This document shows positions 51,541 through 61,198 of a stretch of 64,000 nucleotides of DNA, one piece after another (within the stretch, counting starts at the first letter, position 1; each line of letters opens with the position of its first letter). The position numbers and the translations under genes were made by a program. The DNA lies in contig NZ_LSYT01000004.1 in the NCBI RefSeq assembly GCF_001602525.1, positions 346,882-410,881 of the forward strand. Reading direction: 5' to 3'. This DNA comes from Flavobacterium chilense. GTDB taxonomy: Bacteria > Bacteroidota > Bacteroidia > Flavobacteriales > Flavobacteriaceae. A model generated the notes under the pieces. It worked only from the letters and a program-made list of their open reading frames with translations. It made no database searches and was not told where the DNA came from.

Positions 51541-51548
51541 ATCAAAAA

Positions 51549-51686
51549 TTAAACACATAGAAACATAAGTTCAAAATCAAAGTAAAGGTGATTAAAAAAA
51601 AGCTTTTTTTTTACATAGCACTATGAGTTTTATTTCAAGTGAAACACCTTTTCAAGCTATAAAAACTATGTCTCTATGTGTTAAAA
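51549..51686. repeat. Dispersed repeat family A, copy 2
   Basis: About 138 bases with ends TTAAACACATAGAAACATAA and ACTATGTCTCTATGTGTTAA, and internal ACATAGCACTATGAG and CAAGTGAAACACCTTTT. Its layout matches the copy at 28826-28967. It sits between the mutarotase and MFS genes. Confidence 0.75.
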
Positions 51687-51722
51687 ATAACCGATTAAAC
51701 CAAAAAATAAGCATATCAAAAT

Positions 51723-52964
51723 ATGAAGAACTCTAAATATTATCCCTGGCTCGTAGTTGCGTTACTCTGGATTGTAGCGTTGCTCAACTATATGGACAGA
51801 CAAATGCTGGCAACCATGCGACCTTCTATGGAAGCTGACATTCCTGAACTGGTTTCAGGTGAAAATTTTGGACGCTTAATGGCCATTTTTCTTTGGATTT
51901 ATGCTTTGATGAGCCCTGTTTCCGGTATTATTGCCGACAAATTAAACCGAAAATGGTTAATTATAGGAAGTTTATTTGTTTGGTCAGCCGTTACATTTGC
52001 AATGGGATATGCCACAACCTACAATCAAATTTATTGGCTAAGAGCCGTTATGGGCGTGAGTGAAGCCTTGTATATTCCGGCAGGTTTGGCTCTAATTGCC
52101 GATTATCATCAGCAAAAAACAAGGTCGCTTGCCATTGGTATTCACATGACCGGATTGTATGTAGGATCAGCATTGGGTGGTTTTGGTGCTACGATCGCTG
52201 CCCGATTCTCATGGCATGCTACTTTTCATAATTTTGGTATTGTGGGTATTATTTATTCGATTGTTTTAATTTTCTTTTTATACGAGAAAAAAGAAAAAAC
52301 AGTAATCTTTGATCCTGAATTTAATAAAACACACGAAAAAGATTCCCTTTTTAAAGGCCTGGCATTATTGTTTACCAATATTTCCTTCTGGGTCATTTTA
52401 TTCTATTTTGCCATTATCAGTTTACCGGGCTGGGCAACAAAAAACTGGCTTCCTACCCTATTCTCAGACAATTTGGGCATTTCAATGGATCAGGCCGGAC
52501 CAATCGCTACAATTACTATTTCTTTTTCTTCATTGCTAGGCGTAATCTTTGGTGGAATTTTATCAGACAAATGGGTTCAAAAAAATATCAAGGGAAGAGT
52601 TTATACCAGTGCCATTGGGCTAAGTTTAACCATTCCCGCATTGTTGTTGATCGGTTTTGGGCATTCCTTATTTCACGTCGTTGGTGCCGTTTTATGTTTT
52701 GGTATAGGATATGGAATGTTTGATGCGAATAATATGCCCATCATCTGTCAATTTGTTTCATCCAAACATCGGGCAACGGCCTATGGTGTTCTTAATATGA
52801 CCGGAGTTGGTTGTGGTGCTTTGGTCACTTCCTTACTGGGTAAATCTGCAGATACCGGAACTTTAGGTTTTGGTTTTGCGCTAATGGCGGGTGTCGTGTT
52901 GGTTGCACTACTCGTTCAGCTTGGTTTTCTGCGTCCAAAAGTAAATGATTTTGCAGATGCGTAG
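51723..52964 (+). CDS. nanT: MFS transporter, probable sialic-acid importer
   Basis: Major facilitator of 413 residues with 12 membrane segments. The N-terminus YPWLVVALLWIVALLNYMDRQMLATMRPSM and SGIIADKLNRKWLIIGSLFVWS are usual in the anion:cation symporter group (hexuronate/sialate-like). The central loop (about 190-225) is hydrophilic. Its location between mutarotase and sialate esterase genes makes Neu5Ac the best-supported substrate. The second permease of the locus, at 61.2 kb, is of another family. Confidence 0.85.
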   Translation: MKNSKYYPWLVVALLWIVALLNYMDRQMLATMRPSMEADIPELVSGENFGRLMAIFLWIYALMSPVSGIIADKLNRKWLIIGSLFVWSAVTFAMGYATTYNQIYWLRAVMGVSEALYIPAGLALIADYHQQKTRSLAIGIHMTGLYVGSALGGFGATIAARFSWHATFHNFGIVGIIYSIVLIFFLYEKKEKTVIFDPEFNKTHEKDSLFKGLALLFTNISFWVILFYFAIISLPGWATKNWLPTLFSDNLGISMDQAGPIATITISFSSLLGVIFGGILSDKWVQKNIKGRVYTSAIGLSLTIPALLLIGFGHSLFHVVGAVLCFGIGYGMFDANNMPIICQFVSSKHRATAYGVLNMTGVGCGALVTSLLGKSADTGTLGFGFALMAGVVLVALLVQLGFLRPKVNDFADA

Positions 52965-53020
52965 CAGGTAAAGTTCACCCCTTTTTACAATTTAAGAGTT
53001 AGTTGATTTTTGGTTTTTGA

Positions 53021-53059
53021 ATAAGCCAGGGCGAAGCTATGCGTTTTGCCCGGCTTATA
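53021..53059. other. Bulged GC-rich hairpin before the esterase gene
   Basis: The arms ATAAGCCAGGGC and GCCCGGCTTAT pair with one bulged base around a 16-base loop. It lies 33 bases before the esterase ATG. Its GC-rich nature is unlike the surroundings and suggests a short palindromic repeat unit. Confidence 0.5.
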
Positions 53060-53092
53060 GTTACCACATTTTTAATAATAGTTCTAAGAAAA

Positions 53093-55192
53093 ATGAGAAC
53101 AAACAATCGAAATATTCATATCGTAATGCTGCTTCTTTTCCTGATTTTAAATCTTGAAATGAGCGCACAAACTCCACTAAAAATTGCCTGTATAGGCGAT
53201 TCGGTTACGGCTGGTTATCTTTTAGCTAATCCACAGACAGAATCATATCCTTCGCAGCTTCAAATTTTAATGGGCAATCAATATGAAGTCAAAAATTTTG
53301 GACACAGCGGCGCCACCCTTTTAAAGAAAGGAAGTACACCTTATTTTAAAACCGAAAAATGTGCAGAAGCTATTGCCTATCGACCGGATATTGCGATTAT
53401 TCATTTAGGATTAAACGATACTGATCCGAGAAACTGGCCAAATTACAAAGAAGATTTTGATGCTGATTATTCATGGTTGATCGATACTTTAAAAACACAA
53501 AATCCAAAAGTCAAAATTTACATCTGCAAAATGACCCCAATATTCAACGAACATCCTCGTTTTAAATCGGGAACAAGAGATTGGTTTTGGCAAATTCAGG
53601 AGCATATTCTGGCAATTGCAAAAGCCAATAATGTAAAATTAATTGACCTTCACGAAAGATTATACAATCGCCCTGATCTTTTCCCGGATGCTTTACATCC
53701 AGTAAAAGAAGGCGCAACCATTCTGGCGCAAACCGTTTACAGTACTATTACACAAGATTTTGGCGGACTAAAACTACCACCCATTTTCACTGATAATATG
53801 GTACTTCAAAGAAATCAGCCAATTGTAATTTATGGAACCGCAAATGGCGGTGAGAAAATAGAAATCACTTTCAACAATCGAAAAGAAATTGCCACTACAA
53901 ATGAATACGGAAAATGGAAAGCAATTTTCCCTGCCATGAAATCGGGCAAAAATTATCAAATTACGATTGCATCAAAAGAAAAAGAAATCATTTTAAAAAA
54001 CATATTGATTGGTGATGTTTGGTTTTGTTCCGGACAATCGAATATGGCATTCCCACTTCAAAAATCAGAAAACGGAATCGCTGACGTTAAAAACGCCATC
54101 AAAAATACCAATCTTCGCTTATTTCATTTTGAAGCCATTGCCGAAACCGATGAAAAAGCATGGGATTCGATTACTTTGGAAAAGACAAATCAACTAAAAT
54201 TCTTCTCCGGAAAATGGAAAATCAGTGATTCTATAAGTGCTAAGGATTTTTCGGCCATAGCCTATTACTTCGGGCAAAATATAACACACGAAGAAAATGT
54301 CCCAATTGGTTTAATAGAAGTTGCCGTTGGCGGATCTCCCATAGAATCCTGGATCGACCGCTATACTTTAGAACACGATGACAAAGTAGTCGATGTATTG
54401 ACCAACTGGCGAAAATCTGATTTTCTGATGCTGTGGGTCAGATCACGTGCTGATGAAAATTTAAAAAATGCCAAAAATCCAAAACAACGACATCCGTATG
54501 GACCGTGTTATAATTTTGAAGCCGGAGTATCCTATTTTACCGATTTTCCTATAAAAGGAATTATTTGGTATCAGGGCGAAAGTAACGCACATAATATCGA
54601 ATTGTACGAACATTTAATGCCTGTATTGGCAGAAAGCTGGCGTAAAGCCTGGGGAACTTCCCTGCCCTTTTATTATGTTCAATTGTCAGGAACAGATCGT
54701 CCAGCCTGGCCGTCCTTTAGAGATGCACAAACCAGAATTCAGAAAAAAATCCCTAATAGCGGCATGGCGATTAGTATGGATTATGGTGATGCTACAAATG
54801 TACATCCTATTCAAAAAAAGCAGGTTGGAGATCGTCTGGCGCTTTTGGCACTGAAGTATACTTATGGAAAAAAGATAACCGCAAACGGACCATTTCCGGT
54901 AAAAGCCATTCAAAAAGGAAATCAGATTGTAGTTTCTTTTTCGAATGCCAAATCATTATCTACAGCCAGCCAAAAAGAATTAACAGGTTTTGAATTGGTA
55001 ACCGAAAAAGGAATCCGAATAGAAAGTGCCGCCACAATTCTAAAAAATCAGGTTTTAATTCCTATTTCAAAAAATGAAAAAATAAAAACTGTTTTATACG
55101 CCTGGAAACCGTACACAACAGCAAATCTGGTCAATGAAGCTAATTTACCGTGTTCGACTTTTCAATTGGATTTAGACAATAATAATAATTAA
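53093..55192 (+). CDS. Sialate O-acetylesterase with extra N-terminal SGNH domain
   Basis: Secreted esterase of 699 residues. The start at MRTNNRNIHIVMLLLFLILN gives a proper signal peptide ending at MSAQ; the longer frame begins inside a hairpin. Residues about 28-235 are an SGNH hydrolase (IACIGDSVTAGYLL, GHSGATLLKKG, IIHLGLNDTDPRN, DALHPV). Residues about 240-690 are the sialate 9-O-acetylesterase module (NMVLQRNQPIVIYGTA, ILIGDVWFCSGQSNMAFPL with its own Ser, GIIWYQGESNAHN). The two serine-esterase domains would remove O-acetyl groups from host sialic acids before the sialidase or lyase acts. Dual-domain EstA-like enzymes are known from Bacteroidota. Confidence 0.9.
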   Translation: MRTNNRNIHIVMLLLFLILNLEMSAQTPLKIACIGDSVTAGYLLANPQTESYPSQLQILMGNQYEVKNFGHSGATLLKKGSTPYFKTEKCAEAIAYRPDIAIIHLGLNDTDPRNWPNYKEDFDADYSWLIDTLKTQNPKVKIYICKMTPIFNEHPRFKSGTRDWFWQIQEHILAIAKANNVKLIDLHERLYNRPDLFPDALHPVKEGATILAQTVYSTITQDFGGLKLPPIFTDNMVLQRNQPIVIYGTANGGEKIEITFNNRKEIATTNEYGKWKAIFPAMKSGKNYQITIASKEKEIILKNILIGDVWFCSGQSNMAFPLQKSENGIADVKNAIKNTNLRLFHFEAIAETDEKAWDSITLEKTNQLKFFSGKWKISDSISAKDFSAIAYYFGQNITHEENVPIGLIEVAVGGSPIESWIDRYTLEHDDKVVDVLTNWRKSDFLMLWVRSRADENLKNAKNPKQRHPYGPCYNFEAGVSYFTDFPIKGIIWYQGESNAHNIELYEHLMPVLAESWRKAWGTSLPFYYVQLSGTDRPAWPSFRDAQTRIQKKIPNSGMAISMDYGDATNVHPIQKKQVGDRLALLALKYTYGKKITANGPFPVKAIQKGNQIVVSFSNAKSLSTASQKELTGFELVTEKGIRIESAATILKNQVLIPISKNEKIKTVLYAWKPYTTANLVNEANLPCSTFQLDLDNNNN

Positions 55193-55193
55193 A

Positions 55194-55266
55194 ACACAAA
55201 TGGCACGAATTGACACCAATTAAAATCATACTCTTTTTTTAAGCTATGTCGCTATGTGTTAAAAAT
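55194..55266. repeat. Repeat family B copy 2 with truncated family A copy
   Basis: 55194-55240 holds ACACAAATGGCACGAATTGA then CACCAATTAAAATCATACTCTTTTTTT, similar to 51477-51540. It is followed by only the right end of family A (AAGCTATGTCGCTATGTGTT, 55241-55260). It looks like a deletion derivative of the composite at 51.5 kb. Confidence 0.6.
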
Positions 55267-55325
55267 AGGCAAACAAAAAAATCAACACTTAGTAAACATA
55301 AATACTAAGTCAAAAAATATATAAA

Positions 55326-56537
55326 ATGAGTTATTCAAATACTGATCTTCTACACCTGAAAGATTTTTATCAGCATCAATTATTAAAAGATACGGTACCG
55401 TTTTGGTTTCCAAAGTCGATAGACACCATACATGGAGGTTATTTATTAATGCGTGACCAAAATGGCGATTTAATCGATGATGATAAATCAGTTTGGTTTC
55501 AAGGCAGAACAGCCTGGTTATTATCAACACTTTACAATACTGTTGAACCAAAACAAGAATGGCTGGACGGTGCCAAATCCGGAATCGACTTCATCAATCA
55601 ACATTGTTTTGATACAGATGGAAGAATGTTTTTTCATGTAACCCGCAACGGAAATCCGATTCGTAAACGTCGTTATTATTTTTCTGAAACCTTTGCCGTA
55701 ATTGCCCTGAGTGCTTACGCAAAAGCCAGCGGAGACAGAAAAATTGCAGAACAGGCACGTTATTTATTTGGAGAATGCATCAAATATTCGAGTACACCGG
55801 GATTATTAGAGCCAAAATACACTAATGAACGTCCGTCTAAAGGAATTGGTTCTCCGATGATTATGATCAATACAGCGCAACAAATAAGAGAAACCATTGG
55901 AGATCCGCGTTGTGATGAATGGATCACCAAATGGATTGCCGAAATCGAAAATGATTTTGTAAAACACGACATTAAATGTGTGATGGAACAAGTGGCTCCA
56001 AATGGTGATATCATTGATCATATCGATGGTCGTACACTGAATCCGGGTCACGCGATCGAAGGCGCCTGGTTCATTTTGCACGAAGCAAAATATAGAAATA
56101 ACGATCCGCGTTTGATTGCATTAGGCTGCAAAATGCTGGATTATATGTGGGAACGCGGTTGGGACAAAGAGCATGGCGGAATTTTATATTTCTGTGATGT
56201 TTATGGAAAACCGGTTCAGGAATATTGGCAGGACATGAAATTCTGGTGGCCTCATAACGAAGTCATTATTGCAACATTATTGGCTTACACCATGACTGGA
56301 AACGAAAAATATGCAAAATGGCATAAAATGATTCATGATTATGCGTACAGTAAATTTCATGATAAAGAAAACGGAGAATGGTTTGGGTATTTACATCGTG
56401 ACGGAACCGTAGCGCAAACTGCAAAAGGAAATCTATACAAAGGTCCTTTTCATTTACCACGTCAGGAATGGTATTGCACACAAATATTAAACGAATATCT
56501 TGAAAAAACAGTCAAACATGAAAATCAAAGTTTGTAA
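55326..56537 (+). CDS. N-acylglucosamine 2-epimerase (AGE/RenBP family)
   Basis: Alpha/alpha-barrel enzyme of 403 residues that interconverts ManNAc and GlcNAc. It has the family's WFQGRTAWLLSTLYN, RYYFSETFAVIALSAYAKASG, NPGHAIEGAWFILHEA (catalytic His), KFWWPHNEVIIATLLAYTMTG (second catalytic His) and YCTQILNEYL. It acts directly on unphosphorylated ManNAc from the lyase. This is the Bacteroidota route (lyase, AGE, then a ROK hexokinase), unlike the NanK/NanE route of E. coli. The kinase is not in this window. Confidence 0.92.
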   Translation: MSYSNTDLLHLKDFYQHQLLKDTVPFWFPKSIDTIHGGYLLMRDQNGDLIDDDKSVWFQGRTAWLLSTLYNTVEPKQEWLDGAKSGIDFINQHCFDTDGRMFFHVTRNGNPIRKRRYYFSETFAVIALSAYAKASGDRKIAEQARYLFGECIKYSSTPGLLEPKYTNERPSKGIGSPMIMINTAQQIRETIGDPRCDEWITKWIAEIENDFVKHDIKCVMEQVAPNGDIIDHIDGRTLNPGHAIEGAWFILHEAKYRNNDPRLIALGCKMLDYMWERGWDKEHGGILYFCDVYGKPVQEYWQDMKFWWPHNEVIIATLLAYTMTGNEKYAKWHKMIHDYAYSKFHDKENGEWFGYLHRDGTVAQTAKGNLYKGPFHLPRQEWYCTQILNEYLEKTVKHENQSL

Positions 56538-56699
56538 AGCGTTGTGCCGTTAGGCACATTCAATCCTGATGTATATTTCTATGTGTTAGAAAAATGACAC
56601 AAATACGATTCAGCATCTTGACATAAAAACCTGTTTTCCATCAGGTTATTTGTTATCAACCTTATGCTTATTAACCAATTTTAACCAAATATAAAAACT
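56538..56699. repeat. Gap with short palindrome and family A end remnant
   Basis: Contains the small palindrome GTGCC-GTTA-GGCAC (56544-56557) and then TTTCTATGTGTTAGAAA (56577-56593), which matches only the terminal part of family A. No coding frame is seen. Confidence 0.45.
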
Positions 56700-59600
56700 A
56701 TGAAAAATTTATTACGTTTATTTTGTTCGTGTTTTATGTGCTTATACTGTACCAGCAGTTTACAGGCACAAAGTGGTAAGGTTTTGAACCTCGATGGAAT
56801 TTCTACTTTTATGACAGTTGCAGATCATCCTGATTTAGACTTCGGCGCAGGCCAAAACAAAACAATTACCTGCTGGATAAAAACAACCACAGCCACAGGA
56901 ACACCCAGAATTTTTGCCAAACGAAACGGAGCTTCAGGAAACGGCTACGAATTTTGGACAGGAAATGGTAGCAATGCCGGAAAATTTGCGATGAACCTGA
57001 GCGGAACCGCAACTCCAAACAATATCAGTACAGCAGGATATTCTGCTAATTCTATTGCTGACGGAACCTGGCATCATATTGCATTGGTTTTGGACGCTTC
57101 AAGCAATCGTACAATGTATGGTTATATCGATGGCGTTTTGGCGAATACCGGAAAAACATTCACTTCTGTTACGTCAGATTTCTCGAACGCTTTAAGCTTT
57201 GTTGTTGGAGCCACTTCTGATGCCGGAAACAGCTACAAATGGGCTGGTCAGATTGATAATGTACGTGTTTGGAACAAAGCCATGACTGCAACTGAACTAC
57301 AGGCAGATATGACCGCTGTTGTAAATGCTCCCGCAACAGATCTTCTTGCAGCATGGAATTTTGAAAACATAAGCGGCACTTCGGTTCCTGATGTTTCGGG
57401 CAATAATCACCCCGGAACTCTTACAGGATCGCCAACAACATCAAATGCTTTTCCGATGGTTTTATCTTTAGATGGCGTTAATGATTATATGTCTGTAGTC
57501 AATCATACTGATTTTAATATAGCTGCTGGTCAGAGTTTAACGGTAACCTGCAAAATCAAAACATCTGATTTTGGAAAACGAATCATAAGCAAACGTCCAG
57601 GAGGCGCAGGAATTGGATATGAATTTATCAATAATACATCAGCCGGAGGTGGACAATTTGGAGTGAATTTAACCACAAGTGCCGGAGCGGCGGGGCCTCC
57701 ATACGGAACATCCAATATAGCTGACAATGTTTGGCATCATCTGGCCATGGTTGTCGATGTTGCTTCAACAAGCTGTAAAATTTATGTCGATGGTGTTTTA
57801 CAGCAAACCAAAACGTCTGCCAATATTGGCGGAACCAACACGGTTTCGAATACCGGAGATCTATTATTTGGTACACTCAGCACTTTTGCTTCATATATGA
57901 ATGCACAATTAGACGATATTCGTTTTTGGAATAAAGCAATGACAGCCGCAGAAATCATAACCGATAAAACAGCAATTGTCACCGGAACCGAAGCCAATCT
58001 AATTGCAGCCTGGGATTTCGAAAATGTTAGCGGTACAACTGTTCCGGATATTTCGGGAAACAATCATCCGGGAACTTTAAATAACGGAGCAGCGGTTATT
58101 GCACAAACCAACGAAATGCAGATTAATTCTGTCTCTTTAGTTCAAACTGAATTACCAACCGGAATTGGAGATACCAATCAGCGTATTATTGCGATAAAAG
58201 CTTCTGTGAATGGCACTATAAATCCGCTTACGGTGAGTGCTTTAAAATTTACCATGAACGGAACTACAAATATTTCTGATGTTACCAATATTAAAATTTA
58301 CTCCAGCGGATCTGCTGCCATTTTTAATTTGGCTACGGCAACTTTATTTGGAAATGTTGCTCCGTCAGGCGGAAATTTGGTTGTAAACGGTTCGAAAGCA
58401 TTAGTAAACGGCGATAATTATTTTTGGATTACGTATGATGTTTCAGCTTCAGCTACCGAGGGTAATCTTTTAGATGCGACTTGCGAATCGATCGTAGCCA
58501 ATAGCATTACTTACAATACAACTGCAAATACTGTGACAGGAAATCGCGTTATTTTACTAGCCAACACTTTACTTTTTACACCCGGAGATGCAGGTTCTGC
58601 CAGTTATCGAATTCCGGCCATTATTACTGCTGCCGATGGTTCATTGGTAACTGTAACGGATAAAAGATGGAATGGTTCGGGAGATTTAGCGGCTAAAATA
58701 GATCCTGTCGTTCGCCGAAGTACAGATAACGGAAAAACATGGTCTGCACCTTTAACGATAGCCAATTTTGGTGCTTCAACGGGAGCGGGCGATGCTGCTC
58801 TGGTTTTGGATAAAACAACTGGTGAATTATTATGTCTGGTTTCTGCCGAAAAAGGTTTTTTTGCTTCTACAAATGCAGCTCCAGCCAAAGTTCTCGTAAT
58901 TCACAGTACTGATAATGGTGTAACCTGGGGAACTCCGGTAGATATTACCAGTCAGATTTATGGACCAAATCCGGGTTGGAAAGGTTTATTTGTCGCTTCA
59001 GGAAGAGCACATCAATTGCGTGACGGAAAAATTGTGGCAGCGATTGCTGTTCGCGAAAATGTCTCGGGAGTCGAACATATCAATAATTATATGATAACCA
59101 GTGCTGATCACGGAATTACCTGGACAGCATCAACCGGAAGAGCCGAATTAGACGGTGACGAAGCCAAGGTTGTCGAATTAAATAATGGTAATATTATGAT
59201 GAGTATTCGCAACTCGGGAACACGTCGTTTTAATGTTTCTACAGATAAAGGCGCAACCTGGGGAACGGCTTACAATCAAACCAGTATTACTGACCCAAAT
59301 TGCGACGGCGATTTTATTCGCTACACTTCTACCCTTGACGGATATGACAAGAACAGATTATTACATTCTATTCCGTTTTCAGGAAGCCGAAAAAATGTAA
59401 GCGTATTGTTGAGTACAGATGAAGGAACAAGCTGGGGAACACCAAAAACTATTTTTACAGGAGCTTCGGCCTATTCAAGTTTAACGATATTGCCGGACGG
59501 GACAATTGGTATTTATTATGAAAATGGAGAAAACTCTACTTATCAAATGTATTTTGTTCGTTTTAGTTTAAATTGGTTAACGAACGGTTCCGATACATTT

Positions 59601-59903
59601 GTACCAGCCAATACGAATTCTTTAAGCAAAAAAACAGAAGAAATTAATTCCGGTACTTTAGATTTTGATGTTATGGTTGAACCAAATCCAACCCGTGATA
59701 TTTTTAATGTGAATATTCAGAATGCAAAAGGAAATGTTGTGCTTAAAATAGTAGATGTTTCAGGAAAAGTAATTCAAAAAATAACCTTAAATAATTTCGA
59801 AACAAGCAAAACGTTTTCTTTGGGCAATAAACCTAATGGAATCTATATTATACAAATTAGTGATTCAAATACAACCTTAACCCGCAAAGTGATTAAAAAA
59901 TAA
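56700..59903 (+). CDS. nanH: Secreted sialidase with two LamG domains and T9SS sorting domain
   Basis: Exo-alpha-sialidase of 1067 residues. The signal peptide ends at SSLQAQ. Two tandem concanavalin/LamG-3 domains (about 27-220 and 250-450) each have TWHHIALVLD or VWHHLAMVVD and end VRVWNKAMTATEL or IRFWNKAMTAAEI. A BNR-repeat-associated N-terminal segment follows (about 470-620). The six-blade sialidase has SYRIPAII near 636 (first Arg of the triad) and Asp boxes near 673 (STDNGKTW), 737, 801, 847 and 904. The C-terminal type A T9SS domain is MVEPNPTRDIFNVNIQ...KVIKK. It releases terminal sialic acid outside the cell; the LamG pair may bind glycans. Confidence 0.95.
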   Translation: MKNLLRLFCSCFMCLYCTSSLQAQSGKVLNLDGISTFMTVADHPDLDFGAGQNKTITCWIKTTTATGTPRIFAKRNGASGNGYEFWTGNGSNAGKFAMNLSGTATPNNISTAGYSANSIADGTWHHIALVLDASSNRTMYGYIDGVLANTGKTFTSVTSDFSNALSFVVGATSDAGNSYKWAGQIDNVRVWNKAMTATELQADMTAVVNAPATDLLAAWNFENISGTSVPDVSGNNHPGTLTGSPTTSNAFPMVLSLDGVNDYMSVVNHTDFNIAAGQSLTVTCKIKTSDFGKRIISKRPGGAGIGYEFINNTSAGGGQFGVNLTTSAGAAGPPYGTSNIADNVWHHLAMVVDVASTSCKIYVDGVLQQTKTSANIGGTNTVSNTGDLLFGTLSTFASYMNAQLDDIRFWNKAMTAAEIITDKTAIVTGTEANLIAAWDFENVSGTTVPDISGNNHPGTLNNGAAVIAQTNEMQINSVSLVQTELPTGIGDTNQRIIAIKASVNGTINPLTVSALKFTMNGTTNISDVTNIKIYSSGSAAIFNLATATLFGNVAPSGGNLVVNGSKALVNGDNYFWITYDVSASATEGNLLDATCESIVANSITYNTTANTVTGNRVILLANTLLFTPGDAGSASYRIPAIITAADGSLVTVTDKRWNGSGDLAAKIDPVVRRSTDNGKTWSAPLTIANFGASTGAGDAALVLDKTTGELLCLVSAEKGFFASTNAAPAKVLVIHSTDNGVTWGTPVDITSQIYGPNPGWKGLFVASGRAHQLRDGKIVAAIAVRENVSGVEHINNYMITSADHGITWTASTGRAELDGDEAKVVELNNGNIMMSIRNSGTRRFNVSTDKGATWGTAYNQTSITDPNCDGDFIRYTSTLDGYDKNRLLHSIPFSGSRKNVSVLLSTDEGTSWGTPKTIFTGASAYSSLTILPDGTIGIYYENGENSTYQMYFVRFSLNWLTNGSDTFVPANTNSLSKKTEEINSGTLDFDVMVEPNPTRDIFNVNIQNAKGNVVLKIVDVSGKVIQKITLNNFETSKTFSLGNKPNGIYIIQISDSNTTLTRKVIKK

Positions 59904-59914
59904 AGAAAAAACCA

Positions 59915-60033
59915 GTGGTTCGGCAAATTGTAAAAGGCCGGATTTTAATCCGGTCTAAATAATTTAAAAAATAGAGCAAAGAGTCAATGGCTCGACTAAT
60001 TTTGTAGAGCAGGATTAAAATCCGGCGCTGTAA
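59915..60033. repeat. Tandem imperfect repeat with GGATTTTAATCC hairpins
   Basis: Two related units: AGTGGTTCGGCAAATTGTAA then CCGGATTTTAATCCGG (hairpin 59938-59953), and ATGGCTCGACTAATTTTGTA then AGGATTAAAATCC. The palindromic parts are in opposite orientation. The first hairpin may act as a terminator for the sialidase gene. Confidence 0.6.
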
Positions 60034-60055
60034 AACAATCAAAAGAAAGCAAAAA

Positions 60056-61198
60056 ATGAAACAAGCGATTATCAATACAACCGTGCACACAGGTGATGAG
60101 ATCATTACCAACGGAGTCATTATTATCGAAAACGGAAGTATTCTTCCTGTTCAAAAAGAAATTCCAAAGGATATTGAAACGATAGATTTAAAAGGAAATC
60201 ATATTGCAGCAGGCTTTATCGATATTCAGATTAATGGCGGAGAAAGACTTTATTTTAGTCAAACCCCAACCGAAGAAACGATTCAGGATATTTATGATGC
60301 CAGTTTAAAATACGGAACGACTCATGTATTGCCGTGTTTGATCTCTTCTTCGCATGAAACGATTCTTCAGGGAATTGAAGCCGTTCGTAATTACATGAAA
60401 AAGCATGATAATGGCGTGATCGGAATGCATTTGGAAGGTCCTTTTTTGAATCCGTTAAAACGTGGCGCACATAGTATTGATCAGGTTCGCAAACCAACAA
60501 ATGCCGAACTCGAAGAAATTATCCGACTTGGAAAAGATGTTATTAAAGTAATTACCATTGCACCGGAATATTTTACAGAAGAACAACTAAACATGCTGAT
60601 CGAGAGCGGTATCGTAATCTCGATTGGACATTCGACTGTTACGCACAAAGAAGCGCAGGTTTATTTTTCGAAAGGCATCAAACTTGTAACTCATTTATTT
60701 AATGCAATGACACAATTCGGACATCGCGAACCGGGTTTGGTAGGTGCTGTTTTTGAAAACGAAAATGTCTATGCCCCTGTTATTTTAGATGGTGCACATT
60801 GTGATTATGCTGCTGCAAAAGTGGCTTATAAACTCAAACAGGACAAATTCTTTTTGATTAGTGATGCTACCTTTTTAGGACGAAAAGTAGCAACTTTTAA
60901 ATGGGACAATTTTGATGCACATCTTGACAATGGTTTTTACCGAAATGACGATGGTAATCTGGCCGGAGCAACAATTTCAATGTTAGAAGCCGTTCAGAAT
61001 GCTTACAACCATTTAGAAGTTTCAGTAGATGAAGCGATCAAAATGGCAACTTCACGAGTTGCAAGTGCGATTGGTTTAGAAGACCAATTCGGGAAAATAA
61101 AAGCTGGTTTTCCGGCAAGTTTTGTTCAGTTTAATCATGATTTATCTGAGATAGAAACCTTGAATTTCTCTAAAACTTCAACTCTTGCTTCAGAATAA
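60056..61198 (+). CDS. nagA: N-acetylglucosamine-6-phosphate deacetylase
   Basis: Amidohydrolase of 380 residues that converts GlcNAc-6-P into GlcN-6-P and acetate. It has GNHIAAGFIDIQINGG, the metal-binding Glu in GMHLEGPFLNPLKRGAH, His in SIGHST and THLFNAMTQFGHREPG, and the catalytic Asp in FLISDATFLG. Full length. The final A of its stop is the first base of the next gene's ATG (TAATG), so the two are translationally coupled. Confidence 0.95.
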   Translation: MKQAIINTTVHTGDEIITNGVIIIENGSILPVQKEIPKDIETIDLKGNHIAAGFIDIQINGGERLYFSQTPTEETIQDIYDASLKYGTTHVLPCLISSSHETILQGIEAVRNYMKKHDNGVIGMHLEGPFLNPLKRGAHSIDQVRKPTNAELEEIIRLGKDVIKVITIAPEYFTEEQLNMLIESGIVISIGHSTVTHKEAQVYFSKGIKLVTHLFNAMTQFGHREPGLVGAVFENENVYAPVILDGAHCDYAAAKVAYKLKQDKFFLISDATFLGRKVATFKWDNFDAHLDNGFYRNDDGNLAGATISMLEAVQNAYNHLEVSVDEAIKMATSRVASAIGLEDQFGKIKAGFPASFVQFNHDLSEIETLNFSKTSTLASE

